Notes: generated from the letters alone by a model not told the origin. Counted from the first letter of the stretch, positions 18,790-30,918 are shown. The stretch: 64,000 bases of DNA from Tsuneonella deserti (GCF_014644315.1 NZ_BMKL01000001.1:124001-188000); one strand, 5' to 3'. Translations and numbers: made by a program.

Positions 18790-21188
18790 AGTTCTCGCTC
18801 GACTGGCTCAAGGCCTTCCTCGATACCGATGCCACCGCCGCCGAGCTCGCGGCGAAGATGAACGCCATCGGCCTCGAGGTCGAAGGGCTGGAGGATCCGG
18901 CTCAGCGCCTCGCGGGTTTCCGCGTCGCCGAAGTGCTCACCGCGGCGCGCCACCCGCAGGCAGACAAGCTGCAGGTGCTGACCGTCTCCACCGGCCCAGA
19001 CGTGAATGGCGGCGAGCCGCTGCAGGTCGTCTGCGGCGCGCCCAACGCGCGCGCCGGCATGAAGGGCGTGCTCGGCCTTCCCGGCGCGGTGGTGCCCGTC
19101 AACGGGATGGAGCTGAAGAAGAGCGCCATTCGCGGCGTCGAATCGAACGGCATGATGTGCTCGGTGCGCGAGCTGCAGCTGGGCGACGAGCACGAGGGCA
19201 TCATCGAATTGCCCGCCGATGCTCCGGTCGGCGCGGCGTTCTCCGACTATCGCGGCACCAGCCCGGTGTTCGACGTGGCGATCACTCCCAACCGGCCCGA
19301 CTGCATGGGCGTCGAAGGAATCGCCCGCGATCTCGCCGCGGCGGGAATGGGGCGGTTCAAGCCGTGGCGGGCGGATCCCGTCGAGGGCGCTTTCCCGTGT
19401 CCGGTCGAAATCCGCACCGACGATCCGGAAGGCTGCCCGGCATTCTATGGGCGCGTCATTCGCGGCGTGAAGAACGGCGCCTCGCCCGACTGGATGCAGG
19501 CGCGCCTGATTTCCGCCGGCCAGCGGCCGATCAGCGCGCTGGTGGACGTGACCAACTATCTCAGCCTCGCTTTCGGGCGGCCGGCCCACGTCTATGATTT
19601 GGCCAAGCTCAGCGGCGCGCTGGTCGCCCGGCGGGCGAAGGCCGGCGAGCAGATCCTCGCGCTCAACGAAAAGACCTACACGCTCGACGAGAGCATGACG
19701 GTGATCGCCGACGACCGCGAGGTCCATGACATCGGCGGCATCATGGGCGGTGAGCATTCGAGCGTTACTCCCGAAACGACCGACGTCCTGCTCGAGATCG
19801 CCTATTTCGATCCCGCGCTGATCGGCGAGACGGGGCGCAAGCTCGGCATCGCCAGCGACGCCCGCACGCGCTTCGAGCGCGGGGTCGATCCGGCGTTCCT
19901 CGATGCCGGGCTCGATATCTTGACCAACGTGGTGCTGCGCACCTGCGGCGGGGAGCCAAGCCAGGTGGTCCGCGCCGGCACTCCCCCGAGCGAGCCAAAG
20001 GTGATCGCCTTCGATCCTGGCCTGACCCGCCGGCTGGGCGGCGTCGAGGTGGCCGAGGCCGAGCAGCGCCGCATCCTCGAAAGCCTTGAGTTTTCCGCCA
20101 GCGACGACTGGCAGGTGACCGTGCCGCTGCGCCGGCACGACGTCGAAGGCCAGGCCGACCTGGTCGAGGAAGTCGTCCGCATCCACGGGCTCGACAAGGT
20201 CGCGAGCACCCCGCTGCCGCGCGCGGACGGTGTCGCCCGCCCGACCGCGACGCCGGAACAGGCGCGCGAGCGCAAGGTGCGCCGTGCGGCCGCCGCTCGC
20301 GGGCTGAGCGAGGCGATCACCTGGTCGTTCCTCCCGCCCGCCGATGCCGATCACTTCGCGGACGGGAACGGCGGGCTGTGGGTGCTGGAGAACCCGATCA
20401 GCGAAGACCTGAAGGCGATGCGCCCCTCGCTCATCCCCGGCCTGCTCGCCGCCGCGCGCCGGAATGCCGATCGTGGCTCCGCGTCGGCTCGGCTGTTCGA
20501 AATCGGCCGCCGCTACTTGCGCGGAGAATCCGGTGCGAGCGACGAGCGCGCGACGCTCGGCTTGCTGCTGGCCGGCGAGAAGATGCCGCGCGGGTGGGCG
20601 AACGGCAAGGCGGAGTCGTTCGATGCCTACGACGCCAAGGCCGAAGCGTTTGCCCTGCTCGAAGCCGCCGGGGCGCCGGTGCAAAACCTGCAGGTGATGG
20701 GAGAGGCGGGTCCGCAATTCCACCCAGGTCAGTCAGGCACCCTGCGGCTCGGCCCGAAGACCGTGCTCGCGCGCTTCGGGGCGCTGCATCCCACCACGCT
20801 CAAGGCGTTCGACATCGACGGACCGGTGATGGCCGCCGAGATCTATCTCGACGCGATCCCGCCGAAGAAGAACGCCGGATTCGCGCGGGCCGCGTACGCT
20901 CCCCCGGTGCTGCAGGCGGTGACGCGCGACTTCGCGTTCCTGGTCGATGCCGCGCTGCCGGCGAGCGACCTCGTGCGCGCGGTGCGCAGCGCCGACAAGA
21001 CGAGCATCGTCGCCGCGCGGGTGTTCGACGATTTCCGCGGGAGCGGCATTCCCGATGGCAGGAAGTCGCTTGCGGTCGAGGTGGTGCTGCAGCCGGGGGA
21101 AAAGACCTTCGCCGAAGCGGACCTCAAGGCGATCGCAGACCGGATCGTCGCCGCCGCGGGCAAGGTTGGAGCGGAGCTCAGAGGATGA
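18786..21188 (+). CDS. pheT: Phenylalanine-tRNA ligase beta subunit
   Basis: 800 residues of normal length: N-terminal start [16 protein letters not shown]-type tRNA-binding domain (about residues 40-150), B3/B4 editing domain, B5 domain and a C-terminal FDX-ACB domain ([17 protein letters not shown]) that binds the tRNA acceptor. Starts by a four-base overlap with pheS and ends in a four-base overlap with the following SDR gene, so the three genes form one transcript. Confidence 0.97.
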   Translation: MKFSLDWLKAFLDTDATAAELAAKMNAIGLEVEGLEDPAQRLAGFRVAEVLTAARHPQADKLQVLTVSTGPDVNGGEPLQVVCGAPNARAGMKGVLGLPGAVVPVNGMELKKSAIRGVESNGMMCSVRELQLGDEHEGIIELPADAPVGAAFSDYRGTSPVFDVAITPNRPDCMGVEGIARDLAAAGMGRFKPWRADPVEGAFPCPVEIRTDDPEGCPAFYGRVIRGVKNGASPDWMQARLISAGQRPISALVDVTNYLSLAFGRPAHVYDLAKLSGALVARRAKAGEQILALNEKTYTLDESMTVIADDREVHDIGGIMGGEHSSVTPETTDVLLEIAYFDPALIGETGRKLGIASDARTRFERGVDPAFLDAGLDILTNVVLRTCGGEPSQVVRAGTPPSEPKVIAFDPGLTRRLGGVEVAEAEQRRILESLEFSASDDWQVTVPLRRHDVEGQADLVEEVVRIHGLDKVASTPLPRADGVARPTATPEQARERKVRRAAAARGLSEAITWSFLPPADADHFADGNGGLWVLENPISEDLKAMRPSLIPGLLAAARRNADRGSASARLFEIGRRYLRGESGASDERATLGLLLAGEKMPRGWANGKAESFDAYDAKAEAFALLEAAGAPVQNLQVMGEAGPQFHPGQSGTLRLGPKTVLARFGALHPTTLKAFDIDGPVMAAEIYLDAIPPKKNAGFARAAYAPPVLQAVTRDFAFLVDAALPASDLVRAVRSADKTSIVAARVFDDFRGSGIPDGRKSLAVEVVLQPGEKTFAEADLKAIADRIVAAAGKVGAELRG

Positions 21189-21931
21189 AGACTGCATTCG
21201 TCACCGGCGCGACCGCCGGGATCGGCGCGGCCACCGTGCGCGCGCTCGTCGCCAGCGGGTGGCGCTGCGTGGCTACCGGGCGGCGCGCCGAGCGGCTCGA
21301 CGCGCTGGTGAACGAGCTGGGCGCGGACAAGGTCCACCCCGCGGTGTTCGACGTGCGCGACACCGCAGCGCTCGAAGCAGCGCTCGCCGCGCTGCCGGAA
21401 GGTTTCCGCGATATCGACCTCCTGGTGAACAATGCCGGCCTGGCGCAGGGGCTGTCCAACGCGCAGGATGCAGACCTCAAGAACTGGCAGACGATGATCG
21501 ATACCAACGTGACCGCAATGGTCACGGTGACGCGGCTGCTGCTGCCCAGGCTGATCGAGCGCAAGGGCGCGATCATCGCCATCGGATCGGTCGCGGGGAG
21601 CTACATCTACCCCGGCGGCAACGTCTATGCCGGGTCCAAGGCGTTCGCCAATCACTTCACGCTCGCGCTGCGGGCGGACCTGCACGGCACCGGAGTGCGC
21701 GTGACGAGCATCGAGCCGGGCATGGTCGAAACCGAGTTCACCGTGGTCCGCACGGGCAGCCAGGAAGCGTCCGACAAGCTCTATGCAGGCGTGAACCCGA
21801 TGACGGCGGAGGACATCGCGATGACCATCCGCTGGATCGCGGAGCTGCCGCCGCACCTCAACATCAACCGGATCGAGCTGATGCCGGTCAACCAGGACTT
21901 CGCCGGCTTCCGCGTGGCGAGAGAAAATTAG
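21185..21931 (+). CDS. SDR family oxidoreductase (YdfG-like)
   Basis: 248-residue short-chain dehydrogenase overlapping pheT by ATGA. Motifs: TGATAGIG at residues 8-15, NNAG near 83, GSVAGSYIYPGGNVYAGSKA containing the Ser and Tyr-x3-Lys active site, and EPGMVETEF. The pattern YPGGNVYAGSKAFANHF matches the YdfG group (NADP-dependent serine/3-hydroxy acid dehydrogenases). Its coupling to pheST probably reflects cotranscription, not shared function. Confidence 0.9.
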   Translation: MKTAFVTGATAGIGAATVRALVASGWRCVATGRRAERLDALVNELGADKVHPAVFDVRDTAALEAALAALPEGFRDIDLLVNNAGLAQGLSNAQDADLKNWQTMIDTNVTAMVTVTRLLLPRLIERKGAIIAIGSVAGSYIYPGGNVYAGSKAFANHFTLALRADLHGTGVRVTSIEPGMVETEFTVVRTGSQEASDKLYAGVNPMTAEDIAMTIRWIAELPPHLNINRIELMPVNQDFAGFRVAREN

Positions 21932-21935
21932 CACA

Positions 21936-22016
21936 TTGTCATTCCCGCGCAGGCGGGAATCCAGGCGGCCTGACGCCTGCCTCGCTGGATCCCCGCCTTC
22001 GCGGGGATGACGACAA
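21936..22016. repeat. REP-like nested palindrome
   Basis: Two small hairpins (ATTCCCGC / GCGGGAAT and ATCCCCGC / GCGGGGAT) enclosed by matching ends TTGTC...GACAA, between an SDR gene and prfC. This ATTCCCGCGCAGGCGGGAAT type is a common dispersed extragenic palindrome of alphaproteobacteria; it may also work as a transcription attenuator. Confidence 0.8.
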
Positions 22017-22025
22017 GAGAGACCC

Positions 22026-23545
<1,520 letters not shown>

Positions 23546-23549
<4 letters not shown>

Positions 23550-24934
23550 GCCAGCGGCAGGCGCAGCTCGGCGCTGAGGCCGCCTTCGGGCCGGTTCGCC
23601 AGTACCAGGCTGCCCCCGTGCTGCTCGGCGATGGCGCGGGCAAGGGTGAGGCCGAGGCCCGCACCGCCGGTGCCGCGGTTGCGGCTCGCCTCGCCGCGGG
23701 TGAACGGTTCGGTCATCGCTGAAAGGCTGCCAGCGGGGATGCCCGGGCCGTTGTCGGTGACGCGCAGCACCGCTTCGTTCCCTTCCTGGAGAGCCGCGAC
23801 ACTCACCGCGCCGCCGCCATAGCGCACCGCATTGGCGATGAGGTTGCGCAAGGCCCGCTTGGCCCAGGTGACGTGAACCGGCGCGACCAGGCGAGGGCCA
23901 TCCTCCAGCGCTACGTCCTCGCCCATGTCCTCGAACTCCTCGACCACCGAGGCGGCGAGCGCGGAAAGATCGGTCCGCTCGGGCGGCGCACTGGCGCGGC
24001 CGATGCGGGCGAGGGTGAGGATATCGTCAAGCGTCGCCGTGATGTCCTCGATCCCGGCGGCCATCCGGCGGCGCTCGTCGTCGTCCTCGACCGATTCGAT
24101 GCGCACCCGAAGCGCGGCGAGCGGGGTCTTCAGGTCGTGCCCGATCGCGCCGAGCATGACGTCCTTCTCGTCGAGCATCGCGGCGATCCGCGCCTCCATC
24201 GCGTTGTGCGCGGCGATCAGGCGGCGGATGTCGTCGGGGCCCTGCGGCTCGAGCTGTCCGTCGGCGTTGTAGGTGCGGGCGAACTGCTCGACCCGCCGGG
24301 TCATCGCGGCCAGCGGACGGGTGATCCGCCGCAGCAGGAGCCAGATCGCCAGCAGCAGCACGCCGAACATGACCGCGGTCTGGATGACGAGGCCCTGGAA
24401 GGCGTGCGGATCGCGCGGTGGGGCGAGGGTGCGGGCGGTGAGCCAGGTTCCGTCCTGGCGCGGCACGCTTGCCAGCATCATCCGGGTGTCCGGTCCGGTG
24501 AAATCGTGGCTCATCGGCAAGCCGCGCGAGAGGCGCCGCTGCACATGCGGGTCGCGCAGGGCCGGGTGACTGACGACGCGGACCCGCCCGGCGCCCCAGA
24601 CGCCCTGCTCGGCAAGGACGGCGCCCAGCGCGGCGGCAACCCGCGGTTCGGCCCGGTCGGCTGGCGAGGAGGGCGGGGCATCGCCCGCTTCGACCCGGAA
24701 TCGCCGCATCGAGCGTGATGCGGGGGAGGGCGTGCCGCGCGCCCGCAGTTCGCTCCGGGCGAGGTTGGCGGCGGCGGTCACCTGCACGGCCAGCGTTCCG
24801 ACGAGGTGCTGCTCGCGGCGTTCCTCGCTGGCGCGGAAGAGGAGCGCGGCGGAGATCGCCTGCGCCACCAGGAGCGCGACCGCCACCGCGAGCATGACCT
24901 GGCCCAGCAGGCTGCGGGGCCACAGGCGGCTCAC
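23546..24934 (-). CDS. EnvZ-like two-component sensor histidine kinase
   Basis: 462-residue membrane kinase. One helix lies at about residues 10-30, a periplasmic sensor region of about 130 residues follows, and a second helix comes near 165-190 (VMFGVLLLAIWLLL). Then a HAMP domain, the H-box LGAIGHDLKTPLAALRVRIE with the phosphorylated His, and the ATP-binding domain with N-box LRNLIANAVRYGG, DNGPGIP and GTGGAGLGLTLARA. It overlaps the response-regulator gene upstream by four bases, so they act as a pair. The signal is unknown. Confidence 0.94.
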
Positions 24935-25668
24935 GGTTGCGCACTCCGCCGCACGTCGGCCGCGAAGCGGTAGCCGCCGCCGCGCACTGTCTGGATGAAA
25001 TGGGGGTTGCGGCTGTCTTCCTCGATCTTGCGGCGCAGGCGGCTGATCTGGTTGTCCACCGCGCGGTCGAACAGGTGCGCCTCGCGGCCTTGCACGAGGT
25101 CGAGCAGGCGGTCGCGGTCGATCACCTGGCGCGGGCGGTCGAGGAAGGCGGTCAGCAGGCGGTACTCGGCTGTCGAGATCGGCACGGTCGCGCCATCGGG
25201 CGCGGTCAGGCGGCGCTTGAGCGGATCGAGCGACCAGCCTTCGAACAGGTAGAGCGCGTCATCCTCGACCGGCGCGGGAGGCCGCTGCGAGCGGCGGAGG
25301 ACCGAGCGGATGCGGGCGACCAGTTCGCGCGGCTCGAAAGGCTTCACGACATAGTCGTCAGCGCCGATCTCCAACCCGACGATGCGGTCGGTCGGCTCCC
25401 CTTTCGCCGTGAGGAGGATGGTGGGGACGCTCTTGCTCTCGACGAGGTGACGGCACAGCGAAAGGCCGTCTTCGCCCGGCATCATCACGTCGAGCAGGAC
25501 GAGATCGGGCACCTGTTCCAGCATCGCACTACGCGCCGCGGCGGCGCTGGCGGCCTCGCGCACGACGAACCCCTGGCGCGTGAGATAGGCGGCCAGGGGT
25601 TCGCGCAAGGTCGCCTCGTCATCGACGACGAGCAGGTTGACCGGGGGAGTCTCGGAAGTGTCGGCCAT
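24931..25668 (-). CDS. OmpR-family response regulator
   Basis: 245 residues: receiver domain with the acidic pocket (VVDDEATLREP), phosphorylation site in VPDLVLLDVMMPGEDG, Thr switch in ILLTAKG and Lys in DDYVVKPFEPRELVAR; then a winged-helix output domain with STAEYRLLTAFLDRPRQVID and DRAVDNQISRLRRKIEED. It is the first gene of a pair with the EnvZ-like kinase. Layout matches OmpR of alphaproteobacteria; regulated genes are not identifiable from the window. Confidence 0.95.
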   Translation of the reverse strand: MADTSETPPVNLLVVDDEATLREPLAAYLTRQGFVVREAASAAAARSAMLEQVPDLVLLDVMMPGEDGLSLCRHLVESKSVPTILLTAKGEPTDRIVGLEIGADDYVVKPFEPRELVARIRSVLRRSQRPPAPVEDDALYLFEGWSLDPLKRRLTAPDGATVPISTAEYRLLTAFLDRPRQVIDRDRLLDLVQGREAHLFDRAVDNQISRLRRKIEEDSRNPHFIQTVRGGGYRFAADVRRSAQP

Positions 25669-25737
25669 GTCCGGTCAAGCGCGTGCCCGGTGCGAAGCGT
25701 GCCGGTCAAGCGCGCTCCGCCGGACAGTTTCGCAACC

Positions 25738-26328
25738 TCAGTTGGAGGTCGGCGCCGGGCGCTTGCTCTGCCACTGGGCCTTCATCGCCGCGTGGGCGGC
25801 CTGGCGCTCGGCAGCGGTGACGGTGCCGCTGTGGTCCGTGTCCACGCTGTCGAAATGCTTCAGCACCGCGGCGGTGAATTCGGCCTGGGTGATCGCCCCA
25901 TCGTTATTGGCGTCCGCCATCCTGGTCATCATGCCCATGTGGCCGCGCATGCCGCGCTTGCCGCCCATGCGATGCGCGCCATCGCCGGCGGGCTGGCCAT
26001 GGTTCATGCCTTCATGGTTCATGCCTTGATGGTTCATCCCGCCGCGCCGCCCGCGATGGGCTGCATTGAACTCGTCGCGGCTGAGGCTGCCGTTCTTGTC
26101 GGTATCGAGCCGGTCGAACATCTTTGCCCGGCGTGCCTCGCGGTCGCCGGCGTCGATCTTGCCGTCCGAGTTGAGGTCCATCTTGGCAAAATGCTCGGTC
26201 GCCATCGCCTGCGCCTGCGCGCGGGTCATGTCGCCCTGGGGCATGGCACCGGTCATGCCGGGCGCGGCGAGCGCCACCCCGGCGGTGGCCAGCGTGGCGG
26301 CAGCAATCGAAAGGGTCAGTTTACGCAT
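25738..26328 (-). CDS. Exported EF-hand protein
   Basis: 196 residues with a signal peptide (LTLSIAAATLATAGVALAAP). Four EF-hand-type loops are visible: DLNSDGKIDAGD, DTDKNGSLSRDE, DANNDGAITQAE and DTDHSGTVTAAE, in two pairs. The linker between the pairs is rich in Met, His and Gly, with three GMNH-type repeats (GMNHQGMNHEGMNHG). The loops should bind calcium; the Met/His linker could bind a soft metal such as copper, which is inference only. Confidence 0.88.
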   Translation of the reverse strand: MRKLTLSIAAATLATAGVALAAPGMTGAMPQGDMTRAQAQAMATEHFAKMDLNSDGKIDAGDREARRAKMFDRLDTDKNGSLSRDEFNAAHRGRRGGMNHQGMNHEGMNHGQPAGDGAHRMGGKRGMRGHMGMMTRMADANNDGAITQAEFTAAVLKHFDSVDTDHSGTVTAAERQAAHAAMKAQWQSKRPAPTSN

Positions 26329-26532
26329 GACTTGAAGATCCTCGGTCGGGAACAGGGTCGAGCCGCGGAGACGCCGGCAGGGAGAAGGGGGGGGACCAGC
26401 CGGGCTCCGCAGCTCATGTCATCCATATAGGCCTGCCATGTCGCAAGTTTATGCCCGATAAGCGGGAAAATGTCGCGGCTTGTATCGCTTGCGGCCGCGC
26501 ATTCACCCGGCCGCAAGCCTCATTGTCCGGCC

Positions 26533-26913
26533 CTATTGCCCGGGAAGATCGATGACGAAGGCGTTGAGCTTGTTGCCATCCGGATCGCGGAAGTATCCAG
26601 CGTAGAAACCGCCGCCGCGATCCCCCGGCGCGCCTTCGTCGGTCCCGCCGTTGGCCAGCGCGATGTCGTAGAGACGGCGGACCTGCGCCTGGTCTTTCGC
26701 CTCGAGCGCGACCATCACGCCGTTGCCGACCGTCGCCGGATTGCCATCGAACGGAGCGGTGAGGCCGATCCCCGCGCCGCCGCCGGGGATGCCCCAGGCG
26801 ATGAACTGCTCGTTCTCCATCATCCGGCCCGCGCCGAGCTCCCCGCAAATCGCATCGTAGAACTTCGCGCCCTTGTCGCGGTCGTTGGTGCCGAGGGTGA
26901 CGTATCCGATCAT
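26533..26913 (-). CDS. VOC (glyoxalase/bleomycin-resistance) family protein
   Basis: 126-residue single-domain VOC protein: start MIGYVTLGTNDRDKGAKFYD, a middle strand set (FIAWGIPGGGAGIGL), and end YFRDPDGNKLNAF, the standard VOC C-terminal signature with the Glu position replaced (DPDGNKLN). Such proteins dimerise and can be metal enzymes or binding proteins. The replaced metal ligand makes enzymatic glyoxalase activity doubtful. No operon partner is evident. Confidence 0.85.
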   Translation of the reverse strand: MIGYVTLGTNDRDKGAKFYDAICGELGAGRMMENEQFIAWGIPGGGAGIGLTAPFDGNPATVGNGVMVALEAKDQAQVRRLYDIALANGGTDEGAPGDRGGGFYAGYFRDPDGNKLNAFVIDLPGQ

Positions 26914-26975
26914 GGCGAAATGCTCCTGCTGCCGACTCGACGAACGCGCCGAGTGGCAAGAACATTACGCGAACA

Positions 26976-28781
26976 TCAGAGCGGCCGGCAAGCTTCCTCG
27001 AGCCACGCCAGCACCTCGCCCTCGAGCTGCGGGGCGAGAACTTCGCGCACCTTGGCGTGGTAGTCGTTCCACCACGCGCGCTCCTCCGGCGTCAGCAACG
27101 ATACCTCGACGAGCGCCTTGTCGAGCGGCGCGAAGGTCAGCGTCTCGAAGCCGAGATAGTCGCCCTCCGCCCCATCGATCTCGCGCTTTTCGACCAGCAC
27201 GAGGTTCTCGATGCGGATGCCGTAGGCACCTTCCTTGTAGTAGCCGGGCTCGTTCGACAGGATCATGCCGGGGAGCAGCTCCTGGTCGCTGCCGGCTTGG
27301 GCGCCGGTGATCTTGGCGATCCGCTGCGGCCCTTCGTGGACTGACAGGAAGCTGCCGACGCCGTGCCCGGTGCCGTGCGCGTAATCGACGCCCGCTTGCC
27401 ACAGGAACTGGCGGGCGAGGGCATCGAGCTGGCCGCCGACGGTGCCTTGTGGGAAGACCGCGCGCGCGAGCGCGATGTGCCCTTTGAGCACGCGGGTGTT
27501 GCGGTCCTTCTGCTCGGCTGAGGGCTCCCCGGGTCCGATCCAGACCGTGCGGGTGATATCGGTCGTGCCGTCGAGGTACTGGCCGCCCGAATCGCACAGG
27601 TAGATGCTCGAGGGCGCGATCGCGATGTTGGAATCCTCGTCCACCCGATAGTGCGGCAGCGCGGCATGCGGGCCGGCGGCGCTGATGGTGTCGAACGACA
27701 GGTCCTTGAGGATGTCGCTCGCGTCGCGGAATTCGCGCAGCTTGGCAGCGGCGCTGAGCTCGTCGAGTCCCCCCTTCGGCCCTTCGACGCTCAGCCAGTG
27801 GAGATAGCGCGCGATGGCCGCGCCGTCGCGCGCCTGGGCGTCGCGCTGGCCCTGCTGCTCGACCGGGTTCTTGACCGCACGCGGCAGTATGGTCGGGTCG
27901 CGCACCGCGACGGGCTTCGCGCCCGCGCCTTCGAGCGCGTGGAAGATCGCCGCCACGCCGTAATTGGGATCGACCGCGACCGCCTTGTCCTTCAGCTCGC
28001 CCAGTGCGGCTTCGAACGCGGCGCGCGGGCGGATGCGTACCGCGTTGCCGAGGTGCTGGGTCAGCTCGGGCGTGACCTTGTCCTCGCCGATGAAAAGCTC
28101 CGCCGTGCCGTCGGCGTGGGCAATGACATAGGACAGCGCGACCGGGGTGCGCTCCACATCCTGCCCGCGGATGTTGAGCAGCCAGGCGACCGAATCGAGC
28201 GCGCTGACCACCGCCGCGTCGTAGCCTTCGGCCTTGAGCCAGTCGGCCACTTCGGCGCGCTTGTCGGCGCTCGAGCGGCCCGAGCGGCTGTCGTCGTGCA
28301 CCAGCGCGGGCGCGTTGGAAGGCTCGGGCCGGTCGGCCCACACCGCGTCGATCGGGTTGCCCTCCACCGGCACGAGGGCGGCGTGCTTCTTCTCGAGCGC
28401 CTTGGCGACCTGTTCGGCCCAGCCCTTGGAGTGAAGCCACGCGTCGTAGCCGATCTTCGCGCCTTCGGGCGCGTTCTCGCCCAGCCACTTCGCGGGGCTG
28501 GTCGCGGGCACGCTCTGGTAATCGAACAGCTTGCCGTCGACCTGGTCGCGCACCTGCACGGTGTAGCGCCCGTCGGTAAAGATCGCCGCCTTGTCTGCGA
28601 GGACGACCGCCGTGCCCGCCGAGCCGCCAAAGCCGGTCAGCCACGCGAGCCGCTGCGCGTAGCCACCGATGTATTCGCTCATGTGCTCGTCCGAGATCGG
28701 CACGACGAACCCGTCGAGCCCGCGCTTCTTGAGCTCCTCGCGCAATGCGGAGAGTCGAGCTTCGTGAGTCTGCATGAGCAT
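26976..28781 (-). CDS. M24-family Xaa-Pro aminopeptidase
   Basis: 601-residue cytosolic metallopeptidase that removes N-terminal residues before proline. Two creatinase-like N-terminal domains precede the pita-bread catalytic domain, whose metal ligands are in CDSGGQYLDGTTDITRTVW, GTGHGVGSFLSVHEGPQRI, MILSNEPGYY and VEKREI. The ATG at 28781 is chosen because AAGGA lies eight bases upstream; longer in-frame starts overlap the divergent peptidase promoter. The neighbour at 28819 is another proline-related peptidase, suggesting joint peptide turnover. Confidence 0.93.
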   Translation of the reverse strand: MLMQTHEARLSALREELKKRGLDGFVVPISDEHMSEYIGGYAQRLAWLTGFGGSAGTAVVLADKAAIFTDGRYTVQVRDQVDGKLFDYQSVPATSPAKWLGENAPEGAKIGYDAWLHSKGWAEQVAKALEKKHAALVPVEGNPIDAVWADRPEPSNAPALVHDDSRSGRSSADKRAEVADWLKAEGYDAAVVSALDSVAWLLNIRGQDVERTPVALSYVIAHADGTAELFIGEDKVTPELTQHLGNAVRIRPRAAFEAALGELKDKAVAVDPNYGVAAIFHALEGAGAKPVAVRDPTILPRAVKNPVEQQGQRDAQARDGAAIARYLHWLSVEGPKGGLDELSAAAKLREFRDASDILKDLSFDTISAAGPHAALPHYRVDEDSNIAIAPSSIYLCDSGGQYLDGTTDITRTVWIGPGEPSAEQKDRNTRVLKGHIALARAVFPQGTVGGQLDALARQFLWQAGVDYAHGTGHGVGSFLSVHEGPQRIAKITGAQAGSDQELLPGMILSNEPGYYKEGAYGIRIENLVLVEKREIDGAEGDYLGFETLTFAPLDKALVEVSLLTPEERAWWNDYHAKVREVLAPQLEGEVLAWLEEACRPL

Positions 28782-28818
28782 TGTTGCGGTCCTTTCGCGT
28801 CCCACATAGGGCCGCACC

Positions 28819-30918
28819 ATGAACGATGCCACCGTCAAGCCGCCCCTGAACCCTCCAGTTGCCCTCAAGAAGCCGTCGAGCGCGACGCATCACGGAATCA
28901 CCGTCAGCGACGATTACGCGTGGCTGCGCGACCAGGGCTATCCCACCGTCGACGATCCGGAGATCATCGCCCACCTCGAAGCCGAAAACGCCTGGTTCGA
29001 AGCCGCCATGGCGGGGCAGAAGGACCGCATCGAAGCGCTGTTCAAGGAGATGCGCGCGCGGATCAAGGAAGCCGACAAGTCGGTCCCGCAGAAGGACGGC
29101 AACTGGCTCTACTGGATCGAGTACGAGGAAGGCGCCGAGTACAAGAAGTGGTGGCGCCGACCCGTCGCTGGCGGACCGGACGAGCTGATCCTCGACGAGG
29201 TCGCGCTGGCCGAGGGGCACGAGTACTTCCGGCTCGGCGCGATCTCGGTTTCCCAAGACGGGTCGAAGCTCGCCTACTCGGTGGACGACAACGGTTCGGA
29301 ACGCTTCACCGCCCGGATCAAGGACCTCGCCACCGGCGAGCTGCTTGGCGACGAAATCCCCGGCACGCTGTCGTCGCTGGTGTGGGTCGCGGGCGACAAG
29401 GGCCTCGTCTATTCTCTCGCGAACGAGCAGTGGCGGACCGACAACGCTCGGCTCCACTGGCTGGGCCGGCCGCTGTCCGAGGACGTCGAGCTTTACCATG
29501 AAGACGACGAGGGCTTCCGCGTCGGCGCGGGTCTGTCGGCGAACGACAACTGGCTGGTGATCTCCACAAGTGACCACGAAACGAGCGAAGTGCGGCTGGT
29601 GCCCGTTGCCGATCCGCTCGAGGAACCGGTGCTGGTCAAGGCGCGACAGAAGGGCATCGAGTACGAAGTCGACGTCTATGACGACGGTGCGCGGGAGCCG
29701 ACGCTCTTCGTACTCGCGAACGACACGCACGAGAACTTTCGCCTCGCCACCGCGCCGCTGGCCGCTCCCGGCGATTGGACGACGCTGATCGAAGGCTCGG
29801 ACGCGTTCTACCTCACGGGGTTCGACTTGTTTCGCGACTTCTACGTGGTCGAGGGGCGGCAGGCCGGGCTCGATACGATCGAGGTGCGGTATTACGACGA
29901 TCCGGCACGGGTCGAGCCGATCGCGTTCCCCGAGGCGAGCTACAGCGCAGGCCTCGGCGACAATCCCGAGTGGGCGATGGACAAGCTTCGGGTCGGCTAC
30001 GAATCGATGGTCAGCCCGGCCTCGACCTTCGACTATCACGTGGGCGAGCGGCGGCTCGAGCTGCTCAAGGTGCAGGAGATCCCCTCGGGCTACGACGCAT
30101 CGCTTTACGCGACCGAACGGCTGCACATCGCCGCGCGCGACGGGACCGACATCCCGGTTTCGATCATGTACCGCAAGGACCGTGCGAAAGCCGGCCCGCT
30201 GCACCTCTATGGCTACGGAGCCTACGGCATCGCGATCCCGCCGGGGTTCTCGACCACGCGGCTCAGCCTCGTCGATCGCGGCTTCGCCTACGCCATCGCG
30301 CATATTCGTGGCGGGGACGACCTGGGGCGCGCGTGGTACAAGGCGGGCAAGCTGGAGGCGCGGACCAACGCCTTCAACGATTTCGTGGACGTGGCACGGG
30401 GGCTCGTCGAGCGCGGTTATACCGAGGAAGGCCGCATCTCGATCTCGGGCGGCTCGGCGGGTGGCGAGCTCATGGGAGCGGTGGTGAACTCCGATCCCGA
30501 GCTGTGGGGCGCGGTGGTGGCGCACGTCCCGTTCGTCGATGTGCTGGCGACGATGCTCGATGCCTCGCTGCCGTTGACGCCCGGCGAGTGGCCCGAATGG
30601 GGCAACCCGATCGAGGACCGCGCCGCTTTCGAGCTGATCGCGAGCTATTCCCCCTACGACAACGTCAAGCGCCAGGCCTATCCGCCGATGCTGGTCACGG
30701 CGGGGCTAAACGATCCGCGCGTTACCTATTGGGAGCCCGCCAAGTGGGTCGCCCGCCTGCGCGAGATGAAGACCGACGACAACGTGCTGCTGCTCAAGAC
30801 CAACATGGGCGCGGGGCATGGCGGCAAGTCGGGCAGGTTCGAGAGCCTGCACGAGACAGCCGAGGAGTTCGCCTTCATCCTGTGGCAGATGGGAATCGCC
30901 GAAAGGCCGAAAGTGTGA
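28819..30918 (+). CDS. S9-family oligopeptidase (oligopeptidase B-like)
   Basis: 699-residue prolyl-oligopeptidase-fold serine peptidase: N-terminal beta-propeller (about residues 70-400) and C-terminal alpha/beta-hydrolase domain. The catalytic Ser is in SISGGSAGGELMG, Asp in LVTAGLNDPRVTYWEPAKW and His in GAGHGGKSGRFE. The FAYAIAHIRGGDDLGRAWY segment is typical of oligopeptidase B, which cleaves after Arg/Lys in short peptides. No signal peptide is seen, so it is cytoplasmic. It starts 38 bp from the divergent aminopeptidase and overlaps the next gene by four bases. Confidence 0.94.
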   Translation: MNDATVKPPLNPPVALKKPSSATHHGITVSDDYAWLRDQGYPTVDDPEIIAHLEAENAWFEAAMAGQKDRIEALFKEMRARIKEADKSVPQKDGNWLYWIEYEEGAEYKKWWRRPVAGGPDELILDEVALAEGHEYFRLGAISVSQDGSKLAYSVDDNGSERFTARIKDLATGELLGDEIPGTLSSLVWVAGDKGLVYSLANEQWRTDNARLHWLGRPLSEDVELYHEDDEGFRVGAGLSANDNWLVISTSDHETSEVRLVPVADPLEEPVLVKARQKGIEYEVDVYDDGAREPTLFVLANDTHENFRLATAPLAAPGDWTTLIEGSDAFYLTGFDLFRDFYVVEGRQAGLDTIEVRYYDDPARVEPIAFPEASYSAGLGDNPEWAMDKLRVGYESMVSPASTFDYHVGERRLELLKVQEIPSGYDASLYATERLHIAARDGTDIPVSIMYRKDRAKAGPLHLYGYGAYGIAIPPGFSTTRLSLVDRGFAYAIAHIRGGDDLGRAWYKAGKLEARTNAFNDFVDVARGLVERGYTEEGRISISGGSAGGELMGAVVNSDPELWGAVVAHVPFVDVLATMLDASLPLTPGEWPEWGNPIEDRAAFELIASYSPYDNVKRQAYPPMLVTAGLNDPRVTYWEPAKWVARLREMKTDDNVLLLKTNMGAGHGGKSGRFESLHETAEEFAFILWQMGIAERPKV

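Noticed and set aside
18729..20723. An open frame of 664 codons opposite pheT
   Set aside because: Shadow of pheT on the other strand; no domains.
26965..30525. An open frame of 1186 codons on the minus strand across the peptidase genes
   Set aside because: It is antisense to the oligopeptidase and out of frame with the aminopeptidase, with Arg/Asp/Gly-rich composition. In high-GC DNA such long antisense frames are expected; the genes with clear active-site motifs are in the other frames.
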